NCBI GenBank assembly: GCA_001917895.1
Contig: MNEW01000082.1
Span: forward strand, 1 to 11,128
Length of the DNA stretch: 11,128 nt
From: Actinobacteria bacterium 13_1_40CM_66_12
GTDB taxonomy: Bacteria > Chloroflexota > Dormibacteria > Dormibacterales > Dormibacteraceae
Direction of reading: 5' to 3'
Position numbers and translations under genes: made by a program
Part shown: positions 1 to 6,520 of the stretch, piece after piece
Layout: every line of letters begins with the position of its first letter
How positions within the stretch are numbered: the first letter of the stretch is position 1
The notes under the pieces: generated by a model
What the model was told of the DNA's origin: nothing
The model's database searches: none
Seen by the model: only the letters and a program-made list of their open reading frames with translations

Positions 1-136
1 TCATGCTGCCGAAGAACGACACCAGCCGGCCGATGAAGAGCAGCCGGAAGTCGCGGTGCCGGCGCAGTGGAGTCACGTCCACGGTGGCGAGATGCCACCA
101 CTCCCGGCGCAGGTCCTCCGGTTTTGGCTCGATCAC
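1..136 (-). CDS. MFS transporter, N-terminal fragment (cut by window edge)
   Basis: Reading from a GTG at 136-134 toward base 1, the minus strand is open for 45 codons and leaves the window. The peptide begins VIEPKPEDLRREWWHLATVD and continues with TPLRRHRDFRLLFIGRLVSF. The second stretch is the typical start of major facilitator proteins of the MFS_3/EntS-like exporter type: a basic cytoplasmic segment, then the pattern R-x-F-R-x-L-x-x-(G/A)-x-x-(V/I)-S that opens transmembrane helix 1. Such proteins are 12-helix, proton-driven exporters of small molecules; the substrate cannot be told. The gene is divergent from msrA, with 21 bases between the start codons and an overlapping candidate -10. 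It is too short for most ORF callers. The GTG start is supported by the candidate -10 eight bases upstream, but a downstream start cannot be excluded. Confidence 0.72.
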   Translation of the reverse strand, partial: MIEPKPEDLRREWWHLATVDVTPLRRHRDFRLLFIGRLVSFFGSM

Positions 137-143
137 AGGCGGG

Positions 144-149
144 TATTCT
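144..149 (+). promoter_or_regulatory. Candidate -10 element of msrA (TATTCT)
   Basis: TATTCT ends eight bases before the msrA ATG at 158. It matches the TANNNT -10 consensus and would place transcription start within about two bases of the ATG, giving a leaderless or nearly leaderless mRNA. There is no Shine-Dalgarno-like sequence before the ATG. A -35 match is poor (gttttg at 121-126, 17-base spacing). Confidence 0.5.
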
Positions 150-150
150 G
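145..150 (-). promoter_or_regulatory. Candidate -10 element of the divergent MFS gene (CAGAAT)
   Basis: On the minus strand the hexamer CAGAAT ends eight bases before the GTG at 136. It keeps the key A and final T of TANNNT but has C in place of the first T. It occupies the same bases as the msrA -10 on the other strand, because TATTCTG read backwards is CAGAATA. Confidence 0.33.
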
Positions 151-157
151 AGACGTG

Positions 158-673
158 ATGGAAAAGGCAACTTTCGCAGGCGGCTGTTTTTGGGGCGTCG
201 AGCACCTCTTCAACGAGATTCCAGGCGTCATCGACGCCGTCTCCGGTTACACCGGCGGAAATCGCGACAACCCGACGTACGAGCAGGTCTGCTCAGGCAG
301 GACCGGCCACGCCGAGGCGGTGGAGGTGACGTACGACCCGAGCAAGGTCACGTACGACGAGCTGCTCAACGCGTTCTGGAACATGCACGATCCGACGACG
401 CTGAACTACCAGGGTCCCGACCACGGCCACCAGTACCGTTCGGCGATCTTCTTCCACAACCCCGAGCAGGAGGCGGCGGCGCGCCGCTCGGCCGCCGAAG
501 CGCAGCGCTACTTCAAAAAGCCGATCGTGACCGAGATTGTCCCGGCCACCCACTTCTGGCGGGCCGAGGAGTACCACCAGCGCTACTTCGACAAGCACCA
601 GGGCCACTACTCCTGCCACTTCATTCGCGGCTGGGTGCCGGCCCAGCCGGCTGAGGCCGGAACCACTACTTAA
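158..673 (+). CDS. msrA: Peptide-methionine (S)-S-oxide reductase MsrA
   Basis: This 171-residue cytoplasmic enzyme reduces the S-epimer of methionine sulfoxide, free or in proteins, with thioredoxin as usual electron donor. The MsrA hallmark [11 protein letters not shown] lies at residues 8-18 with catalytic Cys10. Further conserved blocks are SGYTGG (29-34), [14 protein letters not shown] (44-57), [13 protein letters not shown] (87-99) and [12 protein letters not shown] (133-144). Cys153 in GHYSCHF is a candidate resolving cysteine; Cys45 is the conserved one in the second block. Length is normal for the family. The ATG at 158 is preferred over the GTG at 155 because it lies eight bases after a TATTCT -10, the same spacing seen at two other genes here. 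It stands alone, divergent from an MFS gene and followed by a hairpin. No MsrB domain is fused or adjacent. Confidence 0.97.
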   Translation: MEKATFAGGCFWGVEHLFNEIPGVIDAVSGYTGGNRDNPTYEQVCSGRTGHAEAVEVTYDPSKVTYDELLNAFWNMHDPTTLNYQGPDHGHQYRSAIFFHNPEQEAAARRSAAEAQRYFKKPIVTEIVPATHFWRAEEYHQRYFDKHQGHYSCHFIRGWVPAQPAEAGTTT

Positions 674-696
674 CGCCTAGCTAACAAAAGCCTCAA

Positions 697-713
697 AAGC
701 GGCGCCGCCGCTT
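697..713 (+). terminator. GC-rich hairpin after msrA, overlapping the next promoter
   Basis: AAGCGGC at 697-703 and GCCGCTT at 707-713 form a perfect 7-bp stem around a 3-base loop, 23 bases after the msrA stop. The stem is preceded by AAAA, but the run after it (ATCCTTA) is not a clean U-tract, so termination may be weak. Base 713 is also the first T of the candidate -10 of the next gene. The palindrome could therefore instead be an operator. Confidence 0.45.
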
Positions 714-718
714 ATCCT
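713..718 (+). promoter_or_regulatory. Candidate -10 element of the PrsW-like gene (TATCCT)
   Basis: TATCCT ends eight bases before the GTG at 727, the same spacing as at msrA and the MMPL gene, and fits TANNNT. No ribosome-binding site precedes the GTG, consistent with a leaderless message. No convincing -35 was found. Confidence 0.48.
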
Positions 719-726
719 TACGGGCC

Positions 727-1875
727 GTGCGGTGCGACCATTGCGCCCAGGACTCCCCTGACGGAGTCTTCTGCACGCGTTGCGGCGCGCACCAGGGGAC
801 GACCCAGGAATCGGGCAGGGCGAAGACTCGTGAGCACCGTTACGCCGCGCATCCCGGGGAGCACGTGGCGCAGCCGTCCGTCTTCACCACGCTGTTCCCG
901 CACCTGGGGCACTCCAAGATCCACGAGTTCCGCTGGGCCTTCATCGCCGGCCTCGCGGGCGTCCTTCTCCTTTACGTCGCGGGGCTGATCACCGCCGCGA
1001 TCCTGGTTTCGGCCTTCCTCGTCCCCGTCCTTTATCTGATCTACCTGTACGAGGCCCAGGTCTACCGCGACGAGCCGGCCCTCGTGCTCGGCTTCACGAT
1101 CGGCGGCGGGGTCGTCGTCGGCATCGTCGTCACCCTCTTCGAGCGCGTGATTTACAACCCGTTCCAGTACTTCCCCAGCCCCTTTGGCGGGGCGGGCATC
1201 AGCGTCGGCGGTGTGCTGATCCTGGGGCTGCTCATCCCGGTGATCCAGGAGGCGCTCAAACCCATCCCGGCTTTCTTCCTGCCCAATCGCGCCGACTTCC
1301 CCGAGACGGTCGATGGGCTCGTCTTCGGAGTCGCCGCCGGTCTTGGATTCAGCGTCGCCGAGACGCTGATCGGATTCTCCAACACGCTGGCGAACCTGCC
1401 CCCGCACGTCGCGCCGGGCACCTGGATCTACGACCTGGCGACCCTCGCTATATTCCAGCCCCTGCTGCAAGGCAGCGCCACCGGCATGATCGTCGCTACC
1501 ATCTGGCGCTTCCGGCGCGGGCGGCTCGGCGGTCGCGAGATCGGCGGTGTCGCCATGGCCGTGATCGCCCACGTCGCGTTTTCAACCGGAACCGTGCTGA
1601 TGAAGGACGCCGGGATGAACCCGCTCTTCGTCCTGGTCTGGCAGGCGGTCGTGGTCGGAGCCTTGCTGATTTACATCCGCTACCTGCTGCACTACTCCCT
1701 GCTCGAGGAGGCCGCGCATATGGGCTTCGCCGAGACCGTGTGCCCCAACTGCCACATGCACATCGTCGCTTCCGGTTTCTGCCCGAATTGCGGCATGGCG
1801 CTGAGTGCGGCTCCAACCTCCGTCAGGCGCGGCCGGCGTCCTCGCACCGAGGCTGCTGGGGCGAAGAAAACGTAA
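727..1875 (+). CDS. PrsW-family intramembrane protease-like protein with a zinc ribbon at each end
   Basis: The product is 382 residues. Residues 3-19 form a zinc ribbon (CDHC, nine residues, CTRC). About eight hydrophobic helices follow between residues 70 and 320. Residues 339-355 form a second ribbon (CPNC, nine residues, CPNC), followed by a basic tail. The core resembles PrsW (PF13367), a membrane protease that in Bacillus cleaves the anti-sigma factor RsiW. Matching motifs are PVIQEALKP (171-179), DGLVFGVAAGLGFSVAETL (196-214), PLLQGSATG (245-253) and AVIAHVAF (278-285). PrsW proteins usually have a Glu-Glu pair in the first motif; here it is Gln174-Glu175. The third motif has Gln248 where His is usual, while His282 is kept. 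It may be a diverged or inactive relative. The stop abuts the next ATG, so the two are co-transcribed. The start is set by the first ribbon and the -10. Confidence 0.82.
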   Translation: MRCDHCAQDSPDGVFCTRCGAHQGTTQESGRAKTREHRYAAHPGEHVAQPSVFTTLFPHLGHSKIHEFRWAFIAGLAGVLLLYVAGLITAAILVSAFLVPVLYLIYLYEAQVYRDEPALVLGFTIGGGVVVGIVVTLFERVIYNPFQYFPSPFGGAGISVGGVLILGLLIPVIQEALKPIPAFFLPNRADFPETVDGLVFGVAAGLGFSVAETLIGFSNTLANLPPHVAPGTWIYDLATLAIFQPLLQGSATGMIVATIWRFRRGRLGGREIGGVAMAVIAHVAFSTGTVLMKDAGMNPLFVLVWQAVVVGALLIYIRYLLHYSLLEEAAHMGFAETVCPNCHMHIVASGFCPNCGMALSAAPTSVRRGRRPRTEAAGAKKT

Positions 1876-2775
1876 ATGGCGCTCGCCTGCCCGCGATGCG
1901 GTACGCAGAACCCCGACACCAATTCGTTCTGCCAGTCGTGCGGAACGCCGCTGGCGTCTTTCATCGCGCAACCCGCGGCGCCGCCGGTGGGACCGCCGCC
2001 CGGTCTGGCGCCGCCTCCGCCGGGCGTGGCGCCACCTCCACCGATCGTCGGTCCTCCGCCGAGCGCTCCGCCGCCCGAGTATCAGAGCCCTTACTACGCG
2101 CCGGCCCCAGGCTATCCGCAGCCGCCCGTCCACCGCACGCCATGGGTCCTCATCGTCAGCGCCGTGATCGGCCTGATCGTGATCATGGCCGGCGCCGGGA
2201 CGGCGTACGCATTTCTCAACAACCGGAATTCCAGCCAGGCGAACTCCACCGGCCTATTGCCGAGCCCGTCTCCCGCCGGCACCCCGAGCCCGATCGCCTC
2301 GCCGACCGCGACCCCGGCGAGCGGGGGCAAGGCGTCGAACGCGACGTTCACGGTCACGGTCCCGGCGGGCTGGGTGATCGCCAGCAAGGATTCGACGACG
2401 ATCACTTTGACCGACCCGAACGGCAACGCGGTCGCGATCACCAGCGGCACGTCCAACCCGCCGCAGACGGCGCAGCAGAACAAAGATGCACTCGACAAGT
2501 CGCTGGCGGTCAAAGCCCCTGATGCGCACCAGTGTCCCAACACCAAGGTGACCAACGGCTCGATCAATGGGGCTTCCGGGATCTTCTGGCAGATGTGCTT
2601 CACGCTTACCTCGGGCAGTCAGAGCGTGCAGGCGGCGGCCCCGTTGTTCGCGGGCGCCAACTCCGATGGCAGCGTCTATTACGGGATCGTCCTGCTCAGT
2701 CTGGCGAGCAACAAGGACGCCTTCATCGCCGAGGCGGGCCCGGTACTGGCGAGCATTCAATGGGGACTGCACTAG
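1876..2775 (+). CDS. Single-span zinc-ribbon membrane protein with proline-rich linker and extracellular domain
   Basis: This 299-residue protein has four parts. A zinc ribbon occupies residues 5-22 (CPRC, ten residues, CQSC). A Pro/Gly/Ala-rich stretch with PPPP runs spans about 35-86. One hydrophobic helix lies at about 90-113. An extracellular part follows: a Ser/Pro/Thr-rich linker (118-151) and a compact domain from about 155 to the end. That domain starts FTVTVPAGW, which recalls PsbP/Mog1-like secreted domains, and holds two cysteines (200 and 221) that could pair. I do not recognise a named family, and function is unknown. The ATG directly follows the TAA of the PrsW-like gene, so translation is probably coupled. 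The single-span topology with a cytoplasmic ribbon makes it a plausible partner or substrate of that protein (inference). Confidence 0.8.
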   Translation: MALACPRCGTQNPDTNSFCQSCGTPLASFIAQPAAPPVGPPPGLAPPPPGVAPPPPIVGPPPSAPPPEYQSPYYAPAPGYPQPPVHRTPWVLIVSAVIGLIVIMAGAGTAYAFLNNRNSSQANSTGLLPSPSPAGTPSPIASPTATPASGGKASNATFTVTVPAGWVIASKDSTTITLTDPNGNAVAITSGTSNPPQTAQQNKDALDKSLAVKAPDAHQCPNTKVTNGSINGASGIFWQMCFTLTSGSQSVQAAAPLFAGANSDGSVYYGIVLLSLASNKDAFIAEAGPVLASIQWGLH

Positions 2776-2776
2776 C

Positions 2777-2803
2777 CGCCCGCTCCCGACGCGCGCGCGG
2801 GCG
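2777..2803 (+). terminator. Possible GC hairpin after the zinc-ribbon gene
   Basis: CGCCCGC (2777-2783) pairs with GCGGGCG (2797-2803), a 7-bp all-GC stem with a 13-base loop. It begins one base after the stop codon and is followed by TTGTCGT. There is no proper U-tract, so it is at best a weak terminator. The region is GC-rich enough for such a stem to occur by chance. It does sit just before a separate candidate promoter. Confidence 0.25.
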
Positions 2804-2832
2804 TTGTCGTCGGAACCTGTTGCCTCGGTCTG

Positions 2833-2838
2833 TATCTT
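2833..2838 (+). promoter_or_regulatory. Candidate -10 element of the MMPL gene (TATCTT)
   Basis: TATCTT ends eight bases before the GTG at 2847, again the spacing seen at msrA and the PrsW-like gene, and no Shine-Dalgarno site is present. It supports both the start choice and an independent transcription unit beginning here. No clear -35 is seen. Confidence 0.48.
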
Positions 2839-2846
2839 CAGTCGCC

Positions 2847-5123
2847 GTGTTCGCTCGCTGGGGTCGGTTCGTTTATCGCTTTCGATGGGCGGTGCTGGTC
2901 ATATCGGCGCTGCTACTCGCGGTTTCGATCGTGGCCACGTTCACGGCTGGCACGCTTACCGACAGCGGCAGCTTCGGCGCCGACCTTCCCGCCCGGCAGG
3001 CCCAGAAGCTGATCACCGCCCAGGTCCACCCCCAGAAGAAGGTCACCGGCTCGCAGGTGACGCTGATCTTCGGCAGCGCCTCGCTCACCGTCACCGACCC
3101 TGCCTACAGGGCGGCGCTCGACAACGCGCTGGCGCCTCTCGCGAACGACACGCGGGTGACGTCGGTGTCCACGCCCTTCACGGTACCCGCGGAGGCGCAG
3201 GCCAGCTACATCTCACGCGACCAGCACGAGGCGCTGGTGATCGTTGCCCTCAAAGACATCAGCTCCAGGTCCAAGGGCTACATACCGGCCGTGCTGGCCG
3301 AGATCCATCCCGGGAATCTCACGATGCTCGCGACCGGCGGAGTTCTGATCAGCGAGGCCTTCAACAAGACGCTCGAGGGCGACCTGCAGAGGGCGGAATA
3401 TCTCGCGCTGCCGATCACCCTCCTGATGCTCGTCCTGATCTTCGCCTCGCTCATCGCCGCTTCGCTGCCGCTCGGGGTCGGCCTGCTCGCGATCGTCGGC
3501 GGCGTGGGGGGCACGCTGTTCCTCGCCCGCTTCACTGATGTATCGACGTACGCGATCAACATCATCACGCTCATCGGGCTTGCGGTCGCGATCGACTATT
3601 CGCTGTTCGTGGTCAATCGATTCCGCGACGAGCTTGCGGCCGGCGCGACTCGCGAGGACGCGATCGCCAAGTCCATGTCCACCGCCGGCCGCGCGATCAC
3701 GTTCTCGGGCATCACGGTCGCCATCGGCCTGTCGGCCATGCTCTTCTTCCAGGGCACGTTCCTCGCGTCGATGGGCGCTGCAGGCACGATCGTGGTCTCG
3801 ATCGCGGTCCTGTATGGGCTTACGTTCCTGCCGGCGGTGCTCTCGGTCCTCGGCCCGTGGGTCGACAGGCTCCGGCTTCCGATCCTCGGCCGGCGCAGGC
3901 CGGACGGTACCGGCGCGTGGCATTCGATGGCCCTGTGGGTGATGAAGCGGCCGGTGGTCGTGCTGATTCCATCGCTTGCGCTTCTGCTGCTGGCAGGCAC
4001 GCCTTTCCTGCAGCTGCGCCTGGCTAACGGCGACGTCGACCAGCTGCCGCCCGGAAACCAGGCCCGTCAGGGCTATGACACCCTGGTGCGGGATTTCCCC
4101 GGCCAGGACCAGACCAACATCAGCGTGGTCGTCTACTACGCGGGCGGAAGCCCTTTGACAACCGACCACGTCAGTGCCATCTACGATCTCAGCCGCCGCC
4201 TGGCCGCTCTGCCCAATGTGCTCCGGGTGTCGAGCATCGTCGACCTCGACCCCAGCCTCGCGAAGACGGACTACGAGCGCCTCTACTCCGGACTGATCTC
4301 CGACCTGCCGGTGCAGATGCGGGACGCACTGGTTGCTGGGACGGGGCGGCACTTGACCGTGCTCAACGTCGTCACCAACAAGCAGTACACGAGCGACGAC
4401 GCGCGAGCCATCGTGAGGGCGGCGAGGGCCGAGCAGGTTCCGGATGGACAGGTGCTCGCCACCGGCGGCACGGCTTACGACCTCGACATCGTCAACTTCA
4501 TCCTGCAGCGAACCCCTGTCGCGGTCGCCTCGGTGATCGTCATCACATATGCCGTCCTGTTTCTCCTCACCGGCTCGGTGGTCTTGCCGCTGAAGGCGGT
4601 GATCACCAACCTGTTCTCGATCTCGGCGTCATTCGGCGCGATGGTATGGATCTTCCAGGAGGGCCACCTGAGCGGGTTCCTCGGCTTCACACCGCAGTCG
4701 ATCGATCCCAGCATCCCGGTGATCCTATTCAGCATCGTCTTCGGCATGTCGATGGACTACGAGGTGCTTCTGATCAGCCGTATCCAGGAGGAGTACCGGC
4801 GCACGGGCGACAACCAGGCCGGGGTGGCGTTGGGGCTCGAGAAGAGCGGTCGCCTCATCACCGGCGCCGCCGCGATCATGGTGGCGGTGTTCCTCGCGTT
4901 CGGTATGGCCAACATAGTGATCATCAAAGCCATCGGCATCGGCCTCGCGGTTGCGATCGCGATCGACGCCACGATCGTCCGCATCCTCATCGTGCCCGCT
5001 GTCATGCGCCTGCTCGGCCGCGCCAACTGGTGGGCTCCGCGTCCTCTGGCGCTGTTTCATCGGTGGGTCGGAGCCGGCGAATCGACCGCGGCGCGCCCCG
5101 GCGCGGTTTACGGCGGCAAGTAG
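2847..5123 (+). CDS. MMPL/RND-family transporter (MmpL3/YdfJ-like)
   Basis: The product is a 758-residue inner-membrane transporter of the MMPL branch of the RND superfamily, which use proton flow to move lipids or other hydrophobic compounds outward. It opens with FARWGRFVYRFRW and a first helix (14-32), typical of MmpL N-termini. A soluble loop (about 40-185) precedes helices 2-6 (about 186-335), and a second half repeats this plan (helix 7 about 368-388, loop 390-555, helices 8-12 from 556). The paired proton-relay motifs are both intact: GLAVAIDYSLFVVNRFRDE (244-262, Asp250-Tyr251) and FGMSMDYEVLLISRIQEE (632-649, Asp637-Tyr638). GTG 2847 is chosen over longer in-frame starts because the homology begins there and a -10 precedes it. 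The C-tail is short. A beta-propeller gene follows immediately. Substrate unknown. Confidence 0.93.
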   Translation: MFARWGRFVYRFRWAVLVISALLLAVSIVATFTAGTLTDSGSFGADLPARQAQKLITAQVHPQKKVTGSQVTLIFGSASLTVTDPAYRAALDNALAPLANDTRVTSVSTPFTVPAEAQASYISRDQHEALVIVALKDISSRSKGYIPAVLAEIHPGNLTMLATGGVLISEAFNKTLEGDLQRAEYLALPITLLMLVLIFASLIAASLPLGVGLLAIVGGVGGTLFLARFTDVSTYAINIITLIGLAVAIDYSLFVVNRFRDELAAGATREDAIAKSMSTAGRAITFSGITVAIGLSAMLFFQGTFLASMGAAGTIVVSIAVLYGLTFLPAVLSVLGPWVDRLRLPILGRRRPDGTGAWHSMALWVMKRPVVVLIPSLALLLLAGTPFLQLRLANGDVDQLPPGNQARQGYDTLVRDFPGQDQTNISVVVYYAGGSPLTTDHVSAIYDLSRRLAALPNVLRVSSIVDLDPSLAKTDYERLYSGLISDLPVQMRDALVAGTGRHLTVLNVVTNKQYTSDDARAIVRAARAEQVPDGQVLATGGTAYDLDIVNFILQRTPVAVASVIVITYAVLFLLTGSVVLPLKAVITNLFSISASFGAMVWIFQEGHLSGFLGFTPQSIDPSIPVILFSIVFGMSMDYEVLLISRIQEEYRRTGDNQAGVALGLEKSGRLITGAAAIMVAVFLAFGMANIVIIKAIGIGLAVAIAIDATIVRILIVPAVMRLLGRANWWAPRPLALFHRWVGAGESTAARPGAVYGGK

Positions 5124-5148
5124 CCTGCGTCCTGCCGGCCTCCGCCTG

Positions 5149-6423
5149 TTGGCGCGCGTTTGCACGCTCCTGGTTCTTTCCGTCGCCTGCGGAACGGTGA
5201 TAGAGCCGTCGCCGTCACCCCGCGCGGATGCCGGCGGCGATTGGCCCATGCATCGGGGCGACCTGGCCCGCGACGGCCATCCAGCTGAAGCGACTCTCAA
5301 TGCCGCCGCCGTCAAGCGCCTCAAGACGGCCTGGCAGGTGGAGATGAGCGGCGCCGTCAACGGGACGCCGGCCGTCGCGGGTGGCCTGGTCGTCGCCGCG
5401 AGTGGGGGAGGGGTGGTCGCGGCTTACCGGCTGGACTCCGGGGCTCGAGTCTGGCAGCTGAACAACCTCGGGGCCATCTCCGGCTCGCCTACGATCGCGG
5501 CCGGGAAGGTGGTGGTCGGCACCTTGAGCGGTCACATCATCGCGATCGGCCTGGATGGGACGCTGCTCTGGGATTCGATAGTCCCCGGTCTCAAGCCGGC
5601 GATCTGGTCGTCACCGACCGTCTACGGTCAGCTCGTCCTCGCCGGAGTCGGCTCGCAGTACGGGGATGAGCCGCTCGAGGAGGGCGTGGTCGTCGCGTTC
5701 GATCTCGCCACCGGGAGCCAGATGTGGGAGCTGTGCGCGCGAACGGTTGCCCGCGCAGGCTGCCTGCAGGGCGACGGCATCTGGTCGTCGCCGGCTATCG
5801 ACGCGGCCGCTCGCGGATTCATCGGCGTCGGCAATCCCGACGACGGCGTGCTGGCGTTCGAGGTCGCGACCGGCAAGCCGCTTTGGTTCACGAGCTTCCA
5901 TCCCGACGCCGGTCGCGATGTCGATGTGGGCGCCACGCCCATCGTGCTTCAAGCAGGCGGCCGCGAAGCGATCGCCGTCGGATCCAATGCCGGCGTTTTC
6001 AAATTGCTCGACGCCGCTTCGGGGTCGGTGGTCTGGTCGCGTGACCTGGTCCAGGGCAGCGCCGTGCACGGGCTGCTCGCCTCACCCGCCTACGACGGCA
6101 ACAACTTCTACGTCCCTTCGGCGGGGGTGCCGGTTGGCGTGTTCGCGCTGGCAGCCGCGGACGGCAAGACGCTTTGGACCTACGACAGCGGCCTTCCGGT
6201 TTACTCCGCGCCGGCGATCGGCCAGGGCGTTTTGGTGTTCGGGATCGGCGATGTCTTCGGGAACCCCAACGTCGGTGGCATGGTGGTCCTCTCCAGCCGA
6301 GACGGTTCGGTGCTCTGGTTGACCGACTTCCACTCGGCCGTTTTCAGCGGCCCCGCGATCAGCGGCGACACGGTGCTCATCGGCAACTCGCGCGGAGACC
6401 TGATCGCGTACCGGCCGGTCTGA
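5149..6423 (+). CDS. Exported PQQ-type beta-propeller (BamB-like) protein, probable lipoprotein
   Basis: From TTG 5149 the product is 424 residues. A short hydrophobic signal (ARVCTLLVLSVAC) ends in a possible lipobox with Cys14. The -3 residue is Ser rather than the usual Leu, so lipidation is uncertain. The mature part starts with DWPMHRGDLARDGH, a common opening of PQQ-like propellers (PF13360), and has repeated blade patterns of the kind G-x-x-(V/L)-W, for example GARVWQL, GKPLWFT, GSVVWSR, GKTLWTY and GSVLWLT. It closes with GDLIAY. Such proteins are extracytoplasmic scaffolds (BamB) or, with cofactor, dehydrogenases; I see no evidence for bound PQQ. No ATG or GTG is available near the signal. 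CTG 5125, one base after the MMPL stop, would give a more basic signal peptide and is a real alternative. It is likely co-transcribed with the transporter. Confidence 0.85.
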   Translation: MARVCTLLVLSVACGTVIEPSPSPRADAGGDWPMHRGDLARDGHPAEATLNAAAVKRLKTAWQVEMSGAVNGTPAVAGGLVVAASGGGVVAAYRLDSGARVWQLNNLGAISGSPTIAAGKVVVGTLSGHIIAIGLDGTLLWDSIVPGLKPAIWSSPTVYGQLVLAGVGSQYGDEPLEEGVVVAFDLATGSQMWELCARTVARAGCLQGDGIWSSPAIDAAARGFIGVGNPDDGVLAFEVATGKPLWFTSFHPDAGRDVDVGATPIVLQAGGREAIAVGSNAGVFKLLDAASGSVVWSRDLVQGSAVHGLLASPAYDGNNFYVPSAGVPVGVFALAAADGKTLWTYDSGLPVYSAPAIGQGVLVFGIGDVFGNPNVGGMVVLSSRDGSVLWLTDFHSAVFSGPAISGDTVLIGNSRGDLIAYRPV

Positions 6424-6520
6424 ACTCGTAGTGGCGGAATCCCTGGATCGTGCTTAGCGTCCCGGCTCGGTGCGCCGCTGCCCCGTCCCACGACGCGATC
6501 GAGTGCCTCGACGTGAACCG

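Noticed and set aside
67..654. Plus-strand open frame of 195 codons overlapping msrA
   Set aside because: Arg-rich out-of-frame shadow of msrA, which has all family motifs in its own frame.
718..1572. Minus-strand open frame of 284 codons opposite the PrsW-like gene
   Set aside because: Charged, low-complexity product (Asp, Glu, Gly, Arg rich) typical of antisense frames in high-GC genes; the plus-strand frame has clear zinc ribbons and membrane helices.
1973..2132. Proline-codon-rich stretch in the zinc-ribbon gene as a DNA repeat array
   Set aside because: The GCC/CCG-type repetition follows from a Pro/Gly/Ala-rich linker; units vary in length and sequence and no regular DNA repeat was seen.
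2532..2846. Longer N-terminus for the MMPL protein (start at 2532)
   Set aside because: It would overlap the zinc-ribbon gene by about 240 bases and adds a non-homologous Arg/Gly-rich segment; MMPL homology starts at the GTG 2847, which has a -10 eight bases upstream.
3213..4352. Minus-strand open frame of 379 codons opposite the MMPL gene
   Set aside because: Same antisense pattern of Arg/Asp/Glu/His-rich sequence with no domain; the opposite strand encodes conserved MMPL motifs across the whole stretch.
6424..6520. Convergent gap, with a TCGAG-TGC-CTCGA hairpin at 6499-6511, as a two-way terminator
   Set aside because: The stem is only five perfect base pairs, with no T-run on either strand; no better hairpin was found in the 97 bases.
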